Positions 45,333 to 55,289 of a DNA stretch of 60,000 bases are shown one piece after another. This DNA is from Cryptomeria japonica (taxonomy: Eukaryota > Streptophyta > Pinopsida > Cupressales > Cupressaceae), in assembly GCF_030272615.1 (NCBI RefSeq), contig NC_081406.1:469766400-469826399 (forward strand), in the 5' to 3' direction. How positions within the stretch are numbered: the first letter of the stretch is position 1; every line of letters starts with the position of its first letter. The position numbers and the translations under genes are program-made. The notes under the pieces were generated by a model. It was given only the letters and a program-made list of their open reading frames with translations. It did no database searches and was not told the DNA's origin.

Positions 45333-46472
45333 TCTTGGCATTTTTGATGTTTATGATGTGATTGTCATTGATGGACACACACTTGCATTGAGATCTTCTT
45401 TATATGTATGAGCTTAAGCTCAACCGGAATATGTTGCAACCAGTATGTTGTATTATAGTCCTTAGACTATTGAAGTTTTGCAGAATGTGTTTACTGGTCT
45501 GAAGCGGCATGTTAACCCCAAGTGGTTCAAGGATCTCAAGTGGTACGAAGGATCAAAGTGACAGAACACATACTTCCCAGTCTTCATTTTGTCAAACCGG
45601 CAACCGGCATTTTGCTTGAACCGACATTTTGTATGAACCAGTAATACTCTGTGATGAGTTACCAACTGGCATTTTGTGATGAGTTACCATCCACCGATTG
45701 TTTGACGGTGTCGATACTTTAATGGTGCTTTTTGTGTCGTGTTACCAAGTATGTCCAGGTTCATTGAACCTAGGGAATTGGATTGTAATCCTATTGGACC
45801 GACATGAAATCGGATTCCTTTATAAGGACATCATGTCTGAGGTTTTAGGTTGTTGTTGTGAAAGTTAATGTTGTTTCTAGGGTTTAAGGTGGTTGAGGAG
45901 TTGGAGAGAATATGAATGTGTAGAAGACTGAAGTAATGCTGGAATGCATTAGGAATGAGCTATCAAGGATCTAATCAAGAAATCTATGCTATTAGCTAGA
46001 TCAATCACTTGTTGATTACTAACATCTTTGACAAGTCTGTAGCCCTTAACCAGGTAGGCCCAAAAGCCTTTTGTAAATCCTCTAACAAGGTGGTTCACAT
46101 CTGTGGATCTAAAATCCTCTAGCAAGGTAGTCTTTAATCGGAGTTATCTCCTAACAGAGATTGAGATTCCTAACAGGATCTGTTCTGGAAAAGAACATTG
46201 TAAGACCTTAACTGGTCTGGTTCCTGTTCTGCAGATAGTTACTTGTGAGATCCATCTCACCGTGGTTTTTCCCATTTGGGTTTCCACGTCAAAATCTCTC
46301 GTGTTATGGTGTTTGTGCTTCTGTGGGTGAATGCATTATTAGATATTTGGTTTGCATGTGTGTTAACCAGTTTGGCTGCCAAACTGTTTTACCGGTTTAC
46401 TGTTAGTCTTGCAAAGTGTTTAAGTGCAAATATTTTTGGCATACTAATTCACCCCCCAATTAGTATTCATCA
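45333..46472 (+). repeat. 3' LTR of element B
   Basis: TCTTGGCATTTTTGATG ... GTATTCATCA. The first dinucleotide is TC rather than TG (point change). TATAAGG at 45821. Colinear with the 5' LTR except for small indels, including a shorter C-run. Confidence 0.94.
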
Positions 46473-46477
46473 GGAGA

Positions 46478-47130
46478 TGGCTATGAGAAGATTGTTAAAT
46501 TTCAAAGTCTGAAAGGAAAGTATGAGATGTTGAGGATGGGCGAAGATGAGAACATTAACTCTTTTATGTAGAAGGTAAATGAACTTGTGTGCAATATCAG
46601 ATGTGCGAGTGGAAAGTTGGAAGAATTAGAGATAGTTGCTAAAGTGCTCAGATCCTTTTCTGCATCCTACAAACATAAAGTTGTTGCTATTGAGGAGATT
46701 TGGACCATGACTAATGTGACTAGAGACATGTTGATTGGTAAGCTATCAACCTTTGAATTAAATGATTTTGGTGATTCCCTCCTAAGACAGAATCTGCAGT
46801 CCAAGCCACTATTTTTCAGAAAAGACAAGCAAAGATTTGATCTAGGTGAAAGTTCTTCAAGGAGGATATCTAGATATGAGAAAGAGATGAAGGAAATTGA
46901 AGAGAGAGATATTGAGGAGCTTGAAGTGCTGATTTCAAGGAGATTACCCAAGGGAGCTGGTAAGTATGAAGGAAAGTTACCTCTTAAATGTTTCTCACGT
47001 AATAAGATAGGACATTTTGTTTCAAGTTGTCCGGAAAGAGTTCCTAAGAAAACCTACAAGCCTAAATTTCAGAAGAGATGTTATTATGTTGTTGATGAAG
47101 GTGTGAAAAATGATAAATCTGATAAAGGAA
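46478..47130 (+). pseudogene. gag: Element C Gag, 3' part
   Basis: Resumes directly after element B's duplication: GYEKIVKFQSLKGKYEMLRM, ENINSFM, ELEIVAKVLRSFSASYKHKV, LIGKLSTFELNDFGDS, all standard Copia Gag blocks. It is followed by a degenerate knuckle CFSRNKIGHFVSSC, in which the second Cys is Arg. One TAG stop lies after NSFM, and the frame is then open to the knuckle. Confidence 0.9.
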
Positions 47131-48440
47131 ATTCAAGTGATAATGAATGGTATTTATTGCTATCAAGGAAGATGATCCAATGCCTACTAATTCTACTAGC
47201 TGCATTAATGTGGAAAGAGATTTGGATGCACAAGTTCAAGAAAAAGATGAATGGGTGATTGACAACAAATGCTCTCATCATATGACAGGTGATAATAAAA
47301 AGTTTGCAAGCTTGGAAAAGTATGATGGTGGTGTTGTTAGGTTTGGTGATGACAAAGATAGTATAGTTTATGGTAGAGGTTCTATTTCTCTTGATGGTAA
47401 GCATAATACTGATGATTTCTTGTATGTAGAAGGCCTAAAGTATAATCTTCTGAGTGTTGGACAAATGGTTGACAAGGGATATGATCTTCAATTCAAGAAT
47501 GAGAAGTTTAGAATCTTTGAGTAGTTCCAGAAATGAGATTACATTAGGTACAAAGAAAAAAGGTAATATCTTTCACTTGAATGTTGTTGGTAAAAGTTGT
47601 TTGATTGCTCAAATTGATGAAGGATGTGTCATGTAAATTTTGATAGCATGATTAAGATAAGTTTTACTCAAGCAGTAAGAGATCTTTCTAAATTGATGAA
47701 GCCTACTAACTCTATATACAAAGAATGTCAATTGGGGAAGCAAACCAGAGTTTCTTTCAAAAGTAAAAACCATTTTTCTAATGGATTATTGGATCTTGTG
47801 CATACTAATTTGAGTGGTCCTTCTAGAGTTAGAAGTTTGCAAGGAGATAGATATTTCATGTTGCTAATTGATGATTATTCAAGGATGATGTGGGTTACTT
47901 TATAAGGGAAAAGTCTGAATCTTTAGAGAAATTCAATATTTTCAAAGCTATGGTTGAGACAGAGACAAGATTGAAGCTGAAGCATCTAAGATCTGATAGA
48001 GGGTGAATTAATCTCCGACGAGTTCAATACATTATGTGAAGAGCATAGGACAAAGAGACATTTACCTACTCCGAGAACCCCTCAACAAAATGGAGTTGCG
48101 AAAAGGAAAAAAAGAACCATTCAGGAAGTTGCTAGAACAATGATGTTTGACATAAATGTTTTGCATGTCTATTGGAGAGAAGTTGTGAGTACTGTTGTTT
48201 ACACTCTTAACCGAGTGCATATCAAAGGTGATACTGGTAAGACTCCTTATGAATTATGGTTTGGTCATACCCCTACCTTTTAATATTTCAGAATTTTTGG
48301 AAGTAAATGCTATATCAAAAGGGATGAAGATTTAGGGAAGTTTGATGCTAGATGTGATGAAGGAATATTTCTTGGTTATTCTACTAAAAGAAAGGCCTAG
48401 CAATGCTATAATAAGAGACTAAGGAAGATAGTTGAGAGCG
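47131..48440 (+). pseudogene. pol: Element C protease and integrase
   Basis: The protease site reads WVIDNKCSHHMTGDNKKF, with D-N-K in place of catalytic D-S-G, so it is inactive. Then VEGLKYNLLSVGQMVDKGYD, the pre-integrase region (GNIFHLNVVGKSCLI; KECQLGKQTRVSF) and the integrase core LLDLVHTNLSGPSRVRSLQG, DDYSRMMWVTL, with the first Asp as Asn in HTNLSGP. The C-terminal part has VYWREVVSTVVYTLNRVHIK and YFRIFGSKCYIKRDED. At least three frameshifts. Confidence 0.9.
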
Positions 48441-48540
48441 ATAATGCCAAATTTGATGAAGGTATGGAGAGACAACCTAGATCCTTTGGATATGATTCTG
48501 ATGATCATAGTGACAACTCTAAGCAAGTTTTGACCTAGAA

Positions 48541-50283
48541 CCAAGTTCAGATTGTTCCGGTGAATCCAGTGACTCAAGGAGAAGCAAATAGTGCAATGCA
48601 AAAGAAAGAGCACAAGAGTTTGAAAATCAAGAAAACCCTAAGACTCCTAGGTATGTAAGATTAAATCATTCAAAAAATCAGATAATAGGTGATAAAAATA
48701 AAGGCGTTCAGACTAGGAGAAGAATTGCAGAAGATCAAGTTGAGTATCATTTGATTTCTAAGATTGAACCTAAAGATGTGAGTGAAGCATGTAAAGATGA
48801 ACATTGGGTGAAAGTGATGGAAGAAGAATTGAATTAGATTGAAAAAAAAATACATTGATTCTGGTACCCAAACCGAAAGACCAAAATGTAATTAGAACCA
48901 AATGGGTTTTTAAGAATATATTGAATGAGCAAGGTGAAGTTGTTAGAAACAAAGCAAAACTTGCTTGAAAAGGATATTTACAGATGGGAGGAATTGATTT
49001 CGAGGAGACTTTTGCTTTGGTGATTTCAAAGTCTATCGGATGGATTTCAAGTCAATATTTCAAAGTCTATCGGATGGATGTCAAGTCAACATTTCTAAAT
49101 GGTGAGTTGGAAGAAGTGTGCATTAAGCAATCGGATGGATTTCAATTGACTAATGAAAAAGATACGGTTTGTCAGTTGAAGAAAGATTTGTATGGATTGA
49201 AGCAAACCCCCAGAGCTTGGTATGCCAAATTGGACAAGTATCTGTTGAAGCTAGAATTCAACAAAGGTATTACTGATAGTAATCTATATTTCAAGAATGA
49301 TCATGATAATATTTTGATTGTTGAAGTTTTTGTTGATGACATTATTTTTGGAGGGAATGATAGTTTGTGTGCAAGAATCTTGTTGATGAAATGCAGAATG
49401 AATTTGAGATGCCTATAATTGGTGAGATGAAATTCTTTTTGGGATTGCAAATTAATCAATTAGATTAAGGTACCTTCATATCTCAGTTAAAGTATGTGAA
49501 GGAATTGTTAAAGAAGTTTGGATTAGAAGATTCAAAGCCAGTTGGTACCCCTATGGTGACCAAATGCAATTTGACTAAGGATTATGATTCCCCTAAAGCA
49601 AATCAGACCAGATACAGATGTACGATTGGTGGATTGTTATATTTGACTCAAACTAGACCAGATATCATAAATGTTGTTTGTCATGTTGCTAGATTTCAAG
49701 TTCATCCTAAGGAATCTCAAGTTGTTGTTGTTAAAATAATCTTTAGATATTTGAAAGGAACTATTGATTTTGGTTTATGGTACCCTAAAGATAATGATTT
49801 TACTTTGAGTTCTTTTATTGATGCTAATTGAGCAGGAGATGTTGATGACCAAAAGAGTACCAGCGGTGGTGCATTTTTATTGGGTAAGAGATTGGTTTCA
49901 TGGTTGAGTAAGAAGTATACTTCCATTTCTTTATCTACTGAAAAGGCAGAGTATATTGTTGTTGCCAATAATTGTACTTAGGTGGTTTGGATGAAGTAGG
50001 TGCTGAAGGATATCAGAATTGTGTATGATGAGCCTATTGCTATTTACTAAGATAGTTCAAGTGCTATTAACATTTCTAAGAATCAGGTGTTGAATTCAAA
50101 GACTAAGCATATATTTATCAAGTTTCATTTCTGAGAGAGAAGGTAAATGAGAAAGAAATAAGATTGGAATATGTATCCACAAAGGAATAGATTGCAGATA
50201 TTTTCATGAAGCCTTTGCCTAAGGATACTTTTGAGTATCTTTGAGGGAAGTTAGGTGTGATTGCCATTCTTGATCATATCTAA
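48541..50283 (+). pseudogene. pol: Element C reverse transcriptase and RNase H
   Basis: RT: TKWVFKNILNEQGEVVRNKA, YRMDVKSTFLNGELEEV, KDLYGLKQTPRAWYAKLDKY, VFVDDIIFGGND (Asp pair intact). A 34-bp tandem duplication (49023-49090) replaces about 15 normal residues before MDVKS. Further on: YVKELLKKFGLEDSKPVGTP, YLTQTRPDIINVVCHVARF. RNase H: DDQKSTSGGAFLLGKRLVSW, SLSTEKAEYIVVANNCT, DSSSAINISKN. Ends FMKPLPKDTFEYL. Many TAG/TAA stops and several frame changes. Confidence 0.92.
49023..49090. repeat. 34-bp tandem duplication in element C RT
   Basis: Two copies (49023-49056, 49057-49090) of a unit containing TCAAAGTCTATCGGATGGAT differ at only a few bases. 34 is not a multiple of three. Confidence 0.93.
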
Positions 50284-50568
50284 GGTGCATTGGTATGCAT
50301 CAGTCGAGTGTATTTCACAGTCATATCTTGTGATCTAGATTGATGTGGTAACAACTACTCAGAGAGAGTAGTCTAATGTTTAGATTTGTGAGATTCTGTG
50401 TTTGCAAATATGTGTCTTTGTCATCGATATCAAAAGGAGAGAGATTCATGTGAAAAATTGTGTAATGATTTTTGTAGATGAGAATATTTGTATTGGGAGA
50501 GAGCTATTTGAGAGAGTTGTTAATTTCTTTGACATTGATTGTTTTTCACATCATATGTTGCCAACAAT

Positions 50569-50583
50569 GCCAAAGGGAGAGAT
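50569..50583 (+). promoter_or_regulatory. Polypurine tract of element C
   Basis: CCAAAGGGAGAGAT directly precedes the 3' LTR at 50584. A related AAAAGGAGAGAGATT lies upstream at about 50430. Confidence 0.85.
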
Positions 50584-51944
50584 TGTTGGATTTATGACGA
50601 TATTGTTAGATAAGTGTTGCAAATATGTGCTTATGAGATATCTTTGAGTGTTTGATAAATGTGTTGTCATTGATGCCAACATATTTTCTCTTTCTAGTTC
50701 AACAATGCAGTGAAGTTCAATTAGTTGGTTTATGTTGTATATTGATGATCAGTGTTTGCGAATTAAAGAGTTTGTCGAGTGATATCTCTAGTTGATTCAG
50801 TACAAGTATCAGAGGTCCACAAGAATTTTTGAGTGGGTTATGAGTATTTGTGTTGTGGCCATTTTTTATGTTGTTCAGTATTGTGTGTTTAGTATTTTGA
50901 TCTACATTGCAATATCTTGATTTGTGGATTTGAAATTATGTTTGGGACGTTGATGTGTGTCCTCAATTCAAGTGGTTCGTGGTTTGGAGCTTTGCAAGTT
51001 ATTTTTCCAGGTTGACAGTCAATTCAATTAATGTTCTTGAAGTTCGGTATGATGAAAAAGATGATTCTAGTAATTTGAGTTGGTGTGGATGTTGTTGTGG
51101 TAGTTCATGATGTTTGTGGATGTTTCTATATCATGTGTTATTTGTTTTGATGGTCTGCATTGATCGGTGAGTGCATTATTGATGTTTTTCTTTGGTTCGG
51201 TGGTGTTCTCCTTGTTCTTGGATGACATTATGCTTGTAGCGTGTTGCAGATATTTGATGCATAATTCTTGGAGGTATTTCAAATTCAAGGTGGTGATTTA
51301 GGTCCATGCTATGTCTTAACTGACATTGTTTTGGTCCACATGTGATATTGTAGCTTGTATGGTTATATTTTTATATTTAGGAGATATGTGTTGAGCTGAC
51401 CTTGATGATATTGATCCAAGGATGATGTCATGTATAAATTAATGTAACATCTTTGTAATTGAGTGTGATGTGGATGAGTGTGTGTGCAAATAATGTATTA
51501 ACTATTCGGAAGCAGAGAAAAAGTGTGGGAGATGTTATGTGCTTAACTGGAACTGTAACCAAGCATTGAAGATGCTATTTCTTAGTTCATGATTTTCCGA
51601 AAGTGATCCAAATTTGTTTGTAAGGCAGTGAGCCTTCCCAGGGTTGTTGTTTTTTGTTGTATTTGAGTAGTGAGCTCTAAGTAGTGTGCATGAATGCATG
51701 TGCATTTCTCATTGTAATATTCATATACTTCTAATAGAGTATCATCATATTGGGGGTAGGTTTCCACCATGGTGTTTTCCTTGACTGGGTTTTCCACATC
51801 AAAAATCTTGGTGTTATGTATGTTCATGTTGTGTTGTTGATTTATGCTTTCACTGTTAATTATCAAATTTGAAATTAAAGTTGCTATAAAATTTGGAGAC
51901 AGCTGATTCACCCCCCCTATCAATTGTTTGCCTTATTTTCATCA
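50584..51944 (+). repeat. 3' LTR of element C
   Basis: TGTTGGATTTATGACG ... TTTTCATCA, followed by GATTA. TATAAATT at about 51434. Colinear with 35644-37035 with many substitutions. Confidence 0.93.
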
Positions 51945-51949
51945 GATTA

Positions 51950-52195
51950 GCACCTTGATTATAGGAATGAAAAATGGTGAAGCAATAGCATAAAGGTTAG
52001 CAACATCTAACATGACTTCTTTGGACCTCAAGTTAAAATACCATGAATGTGTTTACCAAACTGATATGACTCCATTGTTGCCCAAGTTGATCAACACCTT
52101 GATTATAGAAATGACAAATAGTGAAGCACTAACGTAAAGGTTAGCAACATCTAACATGACTTCTCTAGACCTCAAGTTAAAATACCATGCATGTG
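51950..52195. repeat. 144-bp tandem repeat, right part (1.7 copies)
   Basis: 51950-52051 completes the second unit (42 + 102 = 144 bases) and 52052-52195 is the third. Units are about 85-90% alike by eye. On the minus strand one frame is open for about 45 of the 48 codons in every copy. Confidence 0.92.
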
Positions 52196-52339
52196 AGGAG
52201 TAGTCAACATCGAGTGAGAAGTGGTTGAGGGAAAAATTGTTTAATTCTCAAAGATGAAACTAATACCTAAATTAATCAACACCCCTATCCCAAATCTCAT
52301 TAAACCGAGACCACATTTTAACATATCACTAATGATGAG
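52196..52339. other. Spacer between repeat array and LINE relic
   Basis: No independent feature. It probably belongs to the minus-strand LINE relic. Confidence 0.4.
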
Positions 52340-52750
52340 ATCATTAATTCCATCAATGCCTTGATTGAACAATAAATATACTACCTTATAACATTCTCAA
52401 TAAAAATAAGAGATTGTGAAATAGGGTAAATAATCCAATCTGCGATACACCTTTTGTAGGATATTATTGTATTTCCAATTAGAAGAGTGCCTCTTGTGGA
52501 TGCATATGATTATAACATGCAAATCGCCTTCTATCTATATATTTCTAACACTACATCCATTTACTAATATGATACCAAAACAAAATGCTTCTACCTTCAC
52601 ATCATTATTACTACCTCATTGGAGATTCTTGTAGGTTTCTTTTATCAATTTCCTCTAAGAATCCCTTATTATACAGTCAACCCCTAACATGCCCAAACTA
52701 TCATTGGAAGCACCATCCAAGTCCAATTTAAGTCCTCCTACTTGAGGTGG
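52340..52750 (-). pseudogene. LINE-type RNase H relic, minus strand
   Basis: Minus-strand translation gives PPQVGGLKLDLDGASND, LGVDCIIRDS, SNNDVKVEAFCFGIILVNG, IEGDLHVIIICI, NWKYNNILQKVYRRLDYLPY and LLFNQGIDGIN. This matches the RNase H of plant LINEs (PPxxGxLKLNFDGAS ... AEAxAL ... VEGDS ... W ... NQG), with catalytic D, E and D in place. Three TAG/TGA stops occur. No RT is visible upstream on this strand. The 144-bp repeats lie just downstream, so they may derive from the same LINE's C-terminus or 3' UTR. Confidence 0.75.
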
Positions 52751-54458
52751 TATTCATTTGATTTGGTCTCTATCAATAGAGTGATGGTTAAATTCATGAT
52801 ACCCAAGAATGAGATGATGCTTTGCTAATTTTTCATCGTAAGAATTTCTCCTCATAGACTTTGTCAATTATTCTTCTACAAATATGCTTAAATTGCACTA
52901 CTAATATTACTAGTTAAATGATCATCTAGGAAAGTTCTTAATATTCTAGTAACATCAATATATGCTTGAGAGCACTTCTAGTTGAAATTGCATAGAGAAT
53001 TTTATACCAATATTTTATATCATAGAGTGTGATTCTAAACATTGATATAAATTCTTTAGATAGTTTCAACCAAAAGTACTCTTAAACCCTATTATAATCT
53101 ATACACTTATAATATCTATGATAATAATTTTGTTGTCATTTTATGATCAAATATAAATCAAATCATATAAATCATAATCTACCAACTATTTTGATCATAA
53201 AATTGATAACCATATTAAAATAATAATTATTATTATTTTTTTAAAATCTGTTTTAATTACAACTTACATTCATCTGTCTCAAAGCTTAGCTAATCAAGTT
53301 TATTACCCAAGATCATTTATTAAACCTAAATTAATGTGGAGATGAGTTCTATTTCATTCATTCATTTATTAAATCTTTTATGCAAGATCCAAAAAGAAAG
53401 ATCAAATAATCATGATGGTGACCGTCCGTTCACTTTTGATCTTTTATGCTTAATCGTAAATACTAACCATAAGCAATATATTTTTCACAATATTATTGTT
53501 AAATATCACTTGTACAATACCATATTTATATCAAATATGCACTTATCAAATTCTCATATTATATTAAATAATTAATGTTGTAATATCAATAATCATAAGC
53601 ATGATACATAATGAGTCATGCATGGTTCATGTATGTGTGGTGATGGCGATTGATAGAGAGTTATATTATAGACAAAACAGTTATTTTATGTATCCCTAAG
53701 ATCTGGTAAGAGATTAAGTCAAAGAAAGAACACAATATAATATTATGTTGTTGGCTTTCTTGTCGGCCATTTCTTTTGCTTCAATTAAATGAAGTCAAAG
53801 GAAGAACGCCCTATAAATAATAATAAAGATAAATTGAAATCTAATATTGAGTAGATGGAAACATACAAATATTATTAATTTATACACTAAGCAAAAGATA
53901 GGTGATGATTAATTTTGTTAGCACGATGAGGTGTGCATGCTATCACGTCGTCACAAAAGGTGAAGATTGCACACCTACTGTTTTTTTGTTTGTTTGGGAT
54001 TTAGTAATATGATTATGCTTAAAATGATTTTGAGGGAAGCTTATAGTATATAATGGTTTCTAATTTTCAAATTAAATTTTAAATTTAAGTTCAAGTTGGT
54101 TTTCTTTTTATTAGTCATTTTTTCAAATAAAAAAAAATGATTTACATGTTAGATGTTATATAAATTCATTTATCTAATTATAAAATCTTTTCAAATAAGG
54201 TGTCTTAACTTTTGATAATTTCTATCATGATTTTTTATTTATTTCTTTATGCAATTATTTGTGTATATCTGAAGATGATGTCATTTTATAGGCCCCATTA
54301 AATTAAGGCAATGACAAAGTAAAAAATGGAAAGTTGCTATGATAGGTGCAAGTATTGCATGTGCATGTGTTTTGCATGCATGTAATATTGGAGATTTTGC
54401 TATGCAGTTTTTTCTATGCATCAACTTTGGAAGCTTGCTTCTTTTCATTTGTAAACTC
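52751..54458. other. AT-rich spacer and probable U3 of Copia fragment H
   Basis: No coding sequence recognised. The 3' part (possibly from TGTTAGCACG at about 53917) is likely the U3 of LTR H, but without a second LTR copy the boundary cannot be set. Confidence 0.45.
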
Positions 54459-54824
54459 TATAAATACATATGTTAGGACTAGAGTTGTATTATGAGATTA
54501 CATGTAGGTATTGTTATGCTACCATAATTGTTCTAAAATTCAACACTTGTGTACTTTTGGAGGAAACACAATTTGCAAGTGTATGTAATTAGATTGTTTA
54601 TTGTAATACATTGAGTGGGATTTTGGAGTGAGAGATTTTTTCTCTTGAAAGGTTTCCCCCATGTTCATCTTGTGTTGTGTTCATTTATATGTGGTGATGT
54701 TTTTTATATTTCCTATTATGTGCATTTTCTTTACAATGATTGTTAAAGGATCTTTAAAAAATGCTTAATCCTTCCTTAGTAGAGTGGTGTAAAAAATTGT
54801 TTTTGCATAGCTTACTTCCTTTCA
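54459..54824 (+). repeat. Copia fragment H: LTR (R/U5 part) with TATA box
   Basis: TATAAATA at 54459-54466, then non-coding LTR-like sequence ending CTTCCTTTCA at 54824. A decayed PBS (TTAATATTAGAGCC against TTGGTATCAGAGCC) follows immediately, fixing the LTR 3' end. Confidence 0.65.
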
Positions 54825-54941
54825 GTTAATATTAGAGCCTTGTTATTCTTGGTGTTGTTGTTGGGTAAAGGATTTTTCGTAGCCTTCTTTGAGTGGGAGT
54901 TTTTTGTAGAGTACTTGGCGACTTTGTTGTAGTCCAAGGAG

Positions 54942-55289
54942 ATGACTAGTACATCTTGAACAATAAAGATTGAAAAAATTAATGGAGGCAACTTTGAGCT
55001 CTAGAAGCTGAAGATGGAAGACATGCTTGTAGACCACGATCTATGGAGTGTTGTATCTAGAAAGGTGCCATCAGGTATGAAACAAGAAGATTGAGATTTG
55101 ATGGATTAGAAGGCTAAGGGCTTGATAAAACTCTATTTGGTTGACATCATGCTTTTGAATGCCAATGAAAATTAGACTTTTCAATAAACTTGCTCAAACT
55201 TACCAGGCTAAATCCCTAGTATTTAATTTGTTCCTACGAAACAAAATGTATTTTCTAAAGATGGGAGGAGTATTTATTGCAAACCATAC
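54942..55289 (+). pseudogene. gag: Copia fragment H: Gag N-terminus, cut by element G2
   Basis: Starts at ATG 54942. It reads IKIEKINGGNFEL-KLKMEDM, LVDHDLWSVVSRKVPSGMKQ, then after one frameshift NKLAQTYQAKSLVFNLFLRN and KMYFLKMGGVFIANH. These are the standard Copia UBN2 Gag blocks (N-F-x-L-W-K; L-W-x-x-L-x-x-x-Y-Q-A-K-S). Stops sit at expected Trp/Gln codons. The 3' remainder should lie beyond element G2, right of the window. Confidence 0.85.

Larger units (their letters stand above)
37388..46472 (+). mobile_element. Element B: non-autonomous LTR retrotransposon with intact ORF1 and broken ORF2
   Basis: A 9,085-bp element with perfect 5-bp duplications GGAGA (37383-37387, 46473-46477) inside element C's gag. 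It comprises 5' LTR 37388-38544, PBS 38547, ORF1 (intact), ORF2 (40300-45045, interrupted), PPT 45319-45332 and 3' LTR 45333-46472. The LTRs differ at about 4% over the first 160 bases compared by eye. No pol domain anywhere. A retroposed 1.4 kb segment sits in ORF2, so without it the element is about 7.7 kb. Fragment G is another copy. Confidence 0.93.
35644..51944 (+). mobile_element. Element C: Ty1/Copia retrotransposon, degenerate, hosting element B
   Basis: LTRs at 35644-37035 (1392 bp) and 50584-51944 (1361 bp), TGTTGGA...TTTTCATCA, are flanked by perfect GATTA duplications (35639-35643, 51945-51949). PBS and Copia-order gag, PR, IN, RT and RH follow, but with many frameshifts and stops. 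Gag is interrupted by element B (37388-46472) with duplication GGAGA. Without B the element is about 7.2 kb, normal for Copia. Confidence 0.95.

Noticed and set aside
37388-46472. Integrated plant pararetrovirus
   Set aside because: LTRs, tRNA-iMet PBS, PPT and 5-bp duplications show an LTR retrotransposon; no movement protein or pararetroviral pol was found.
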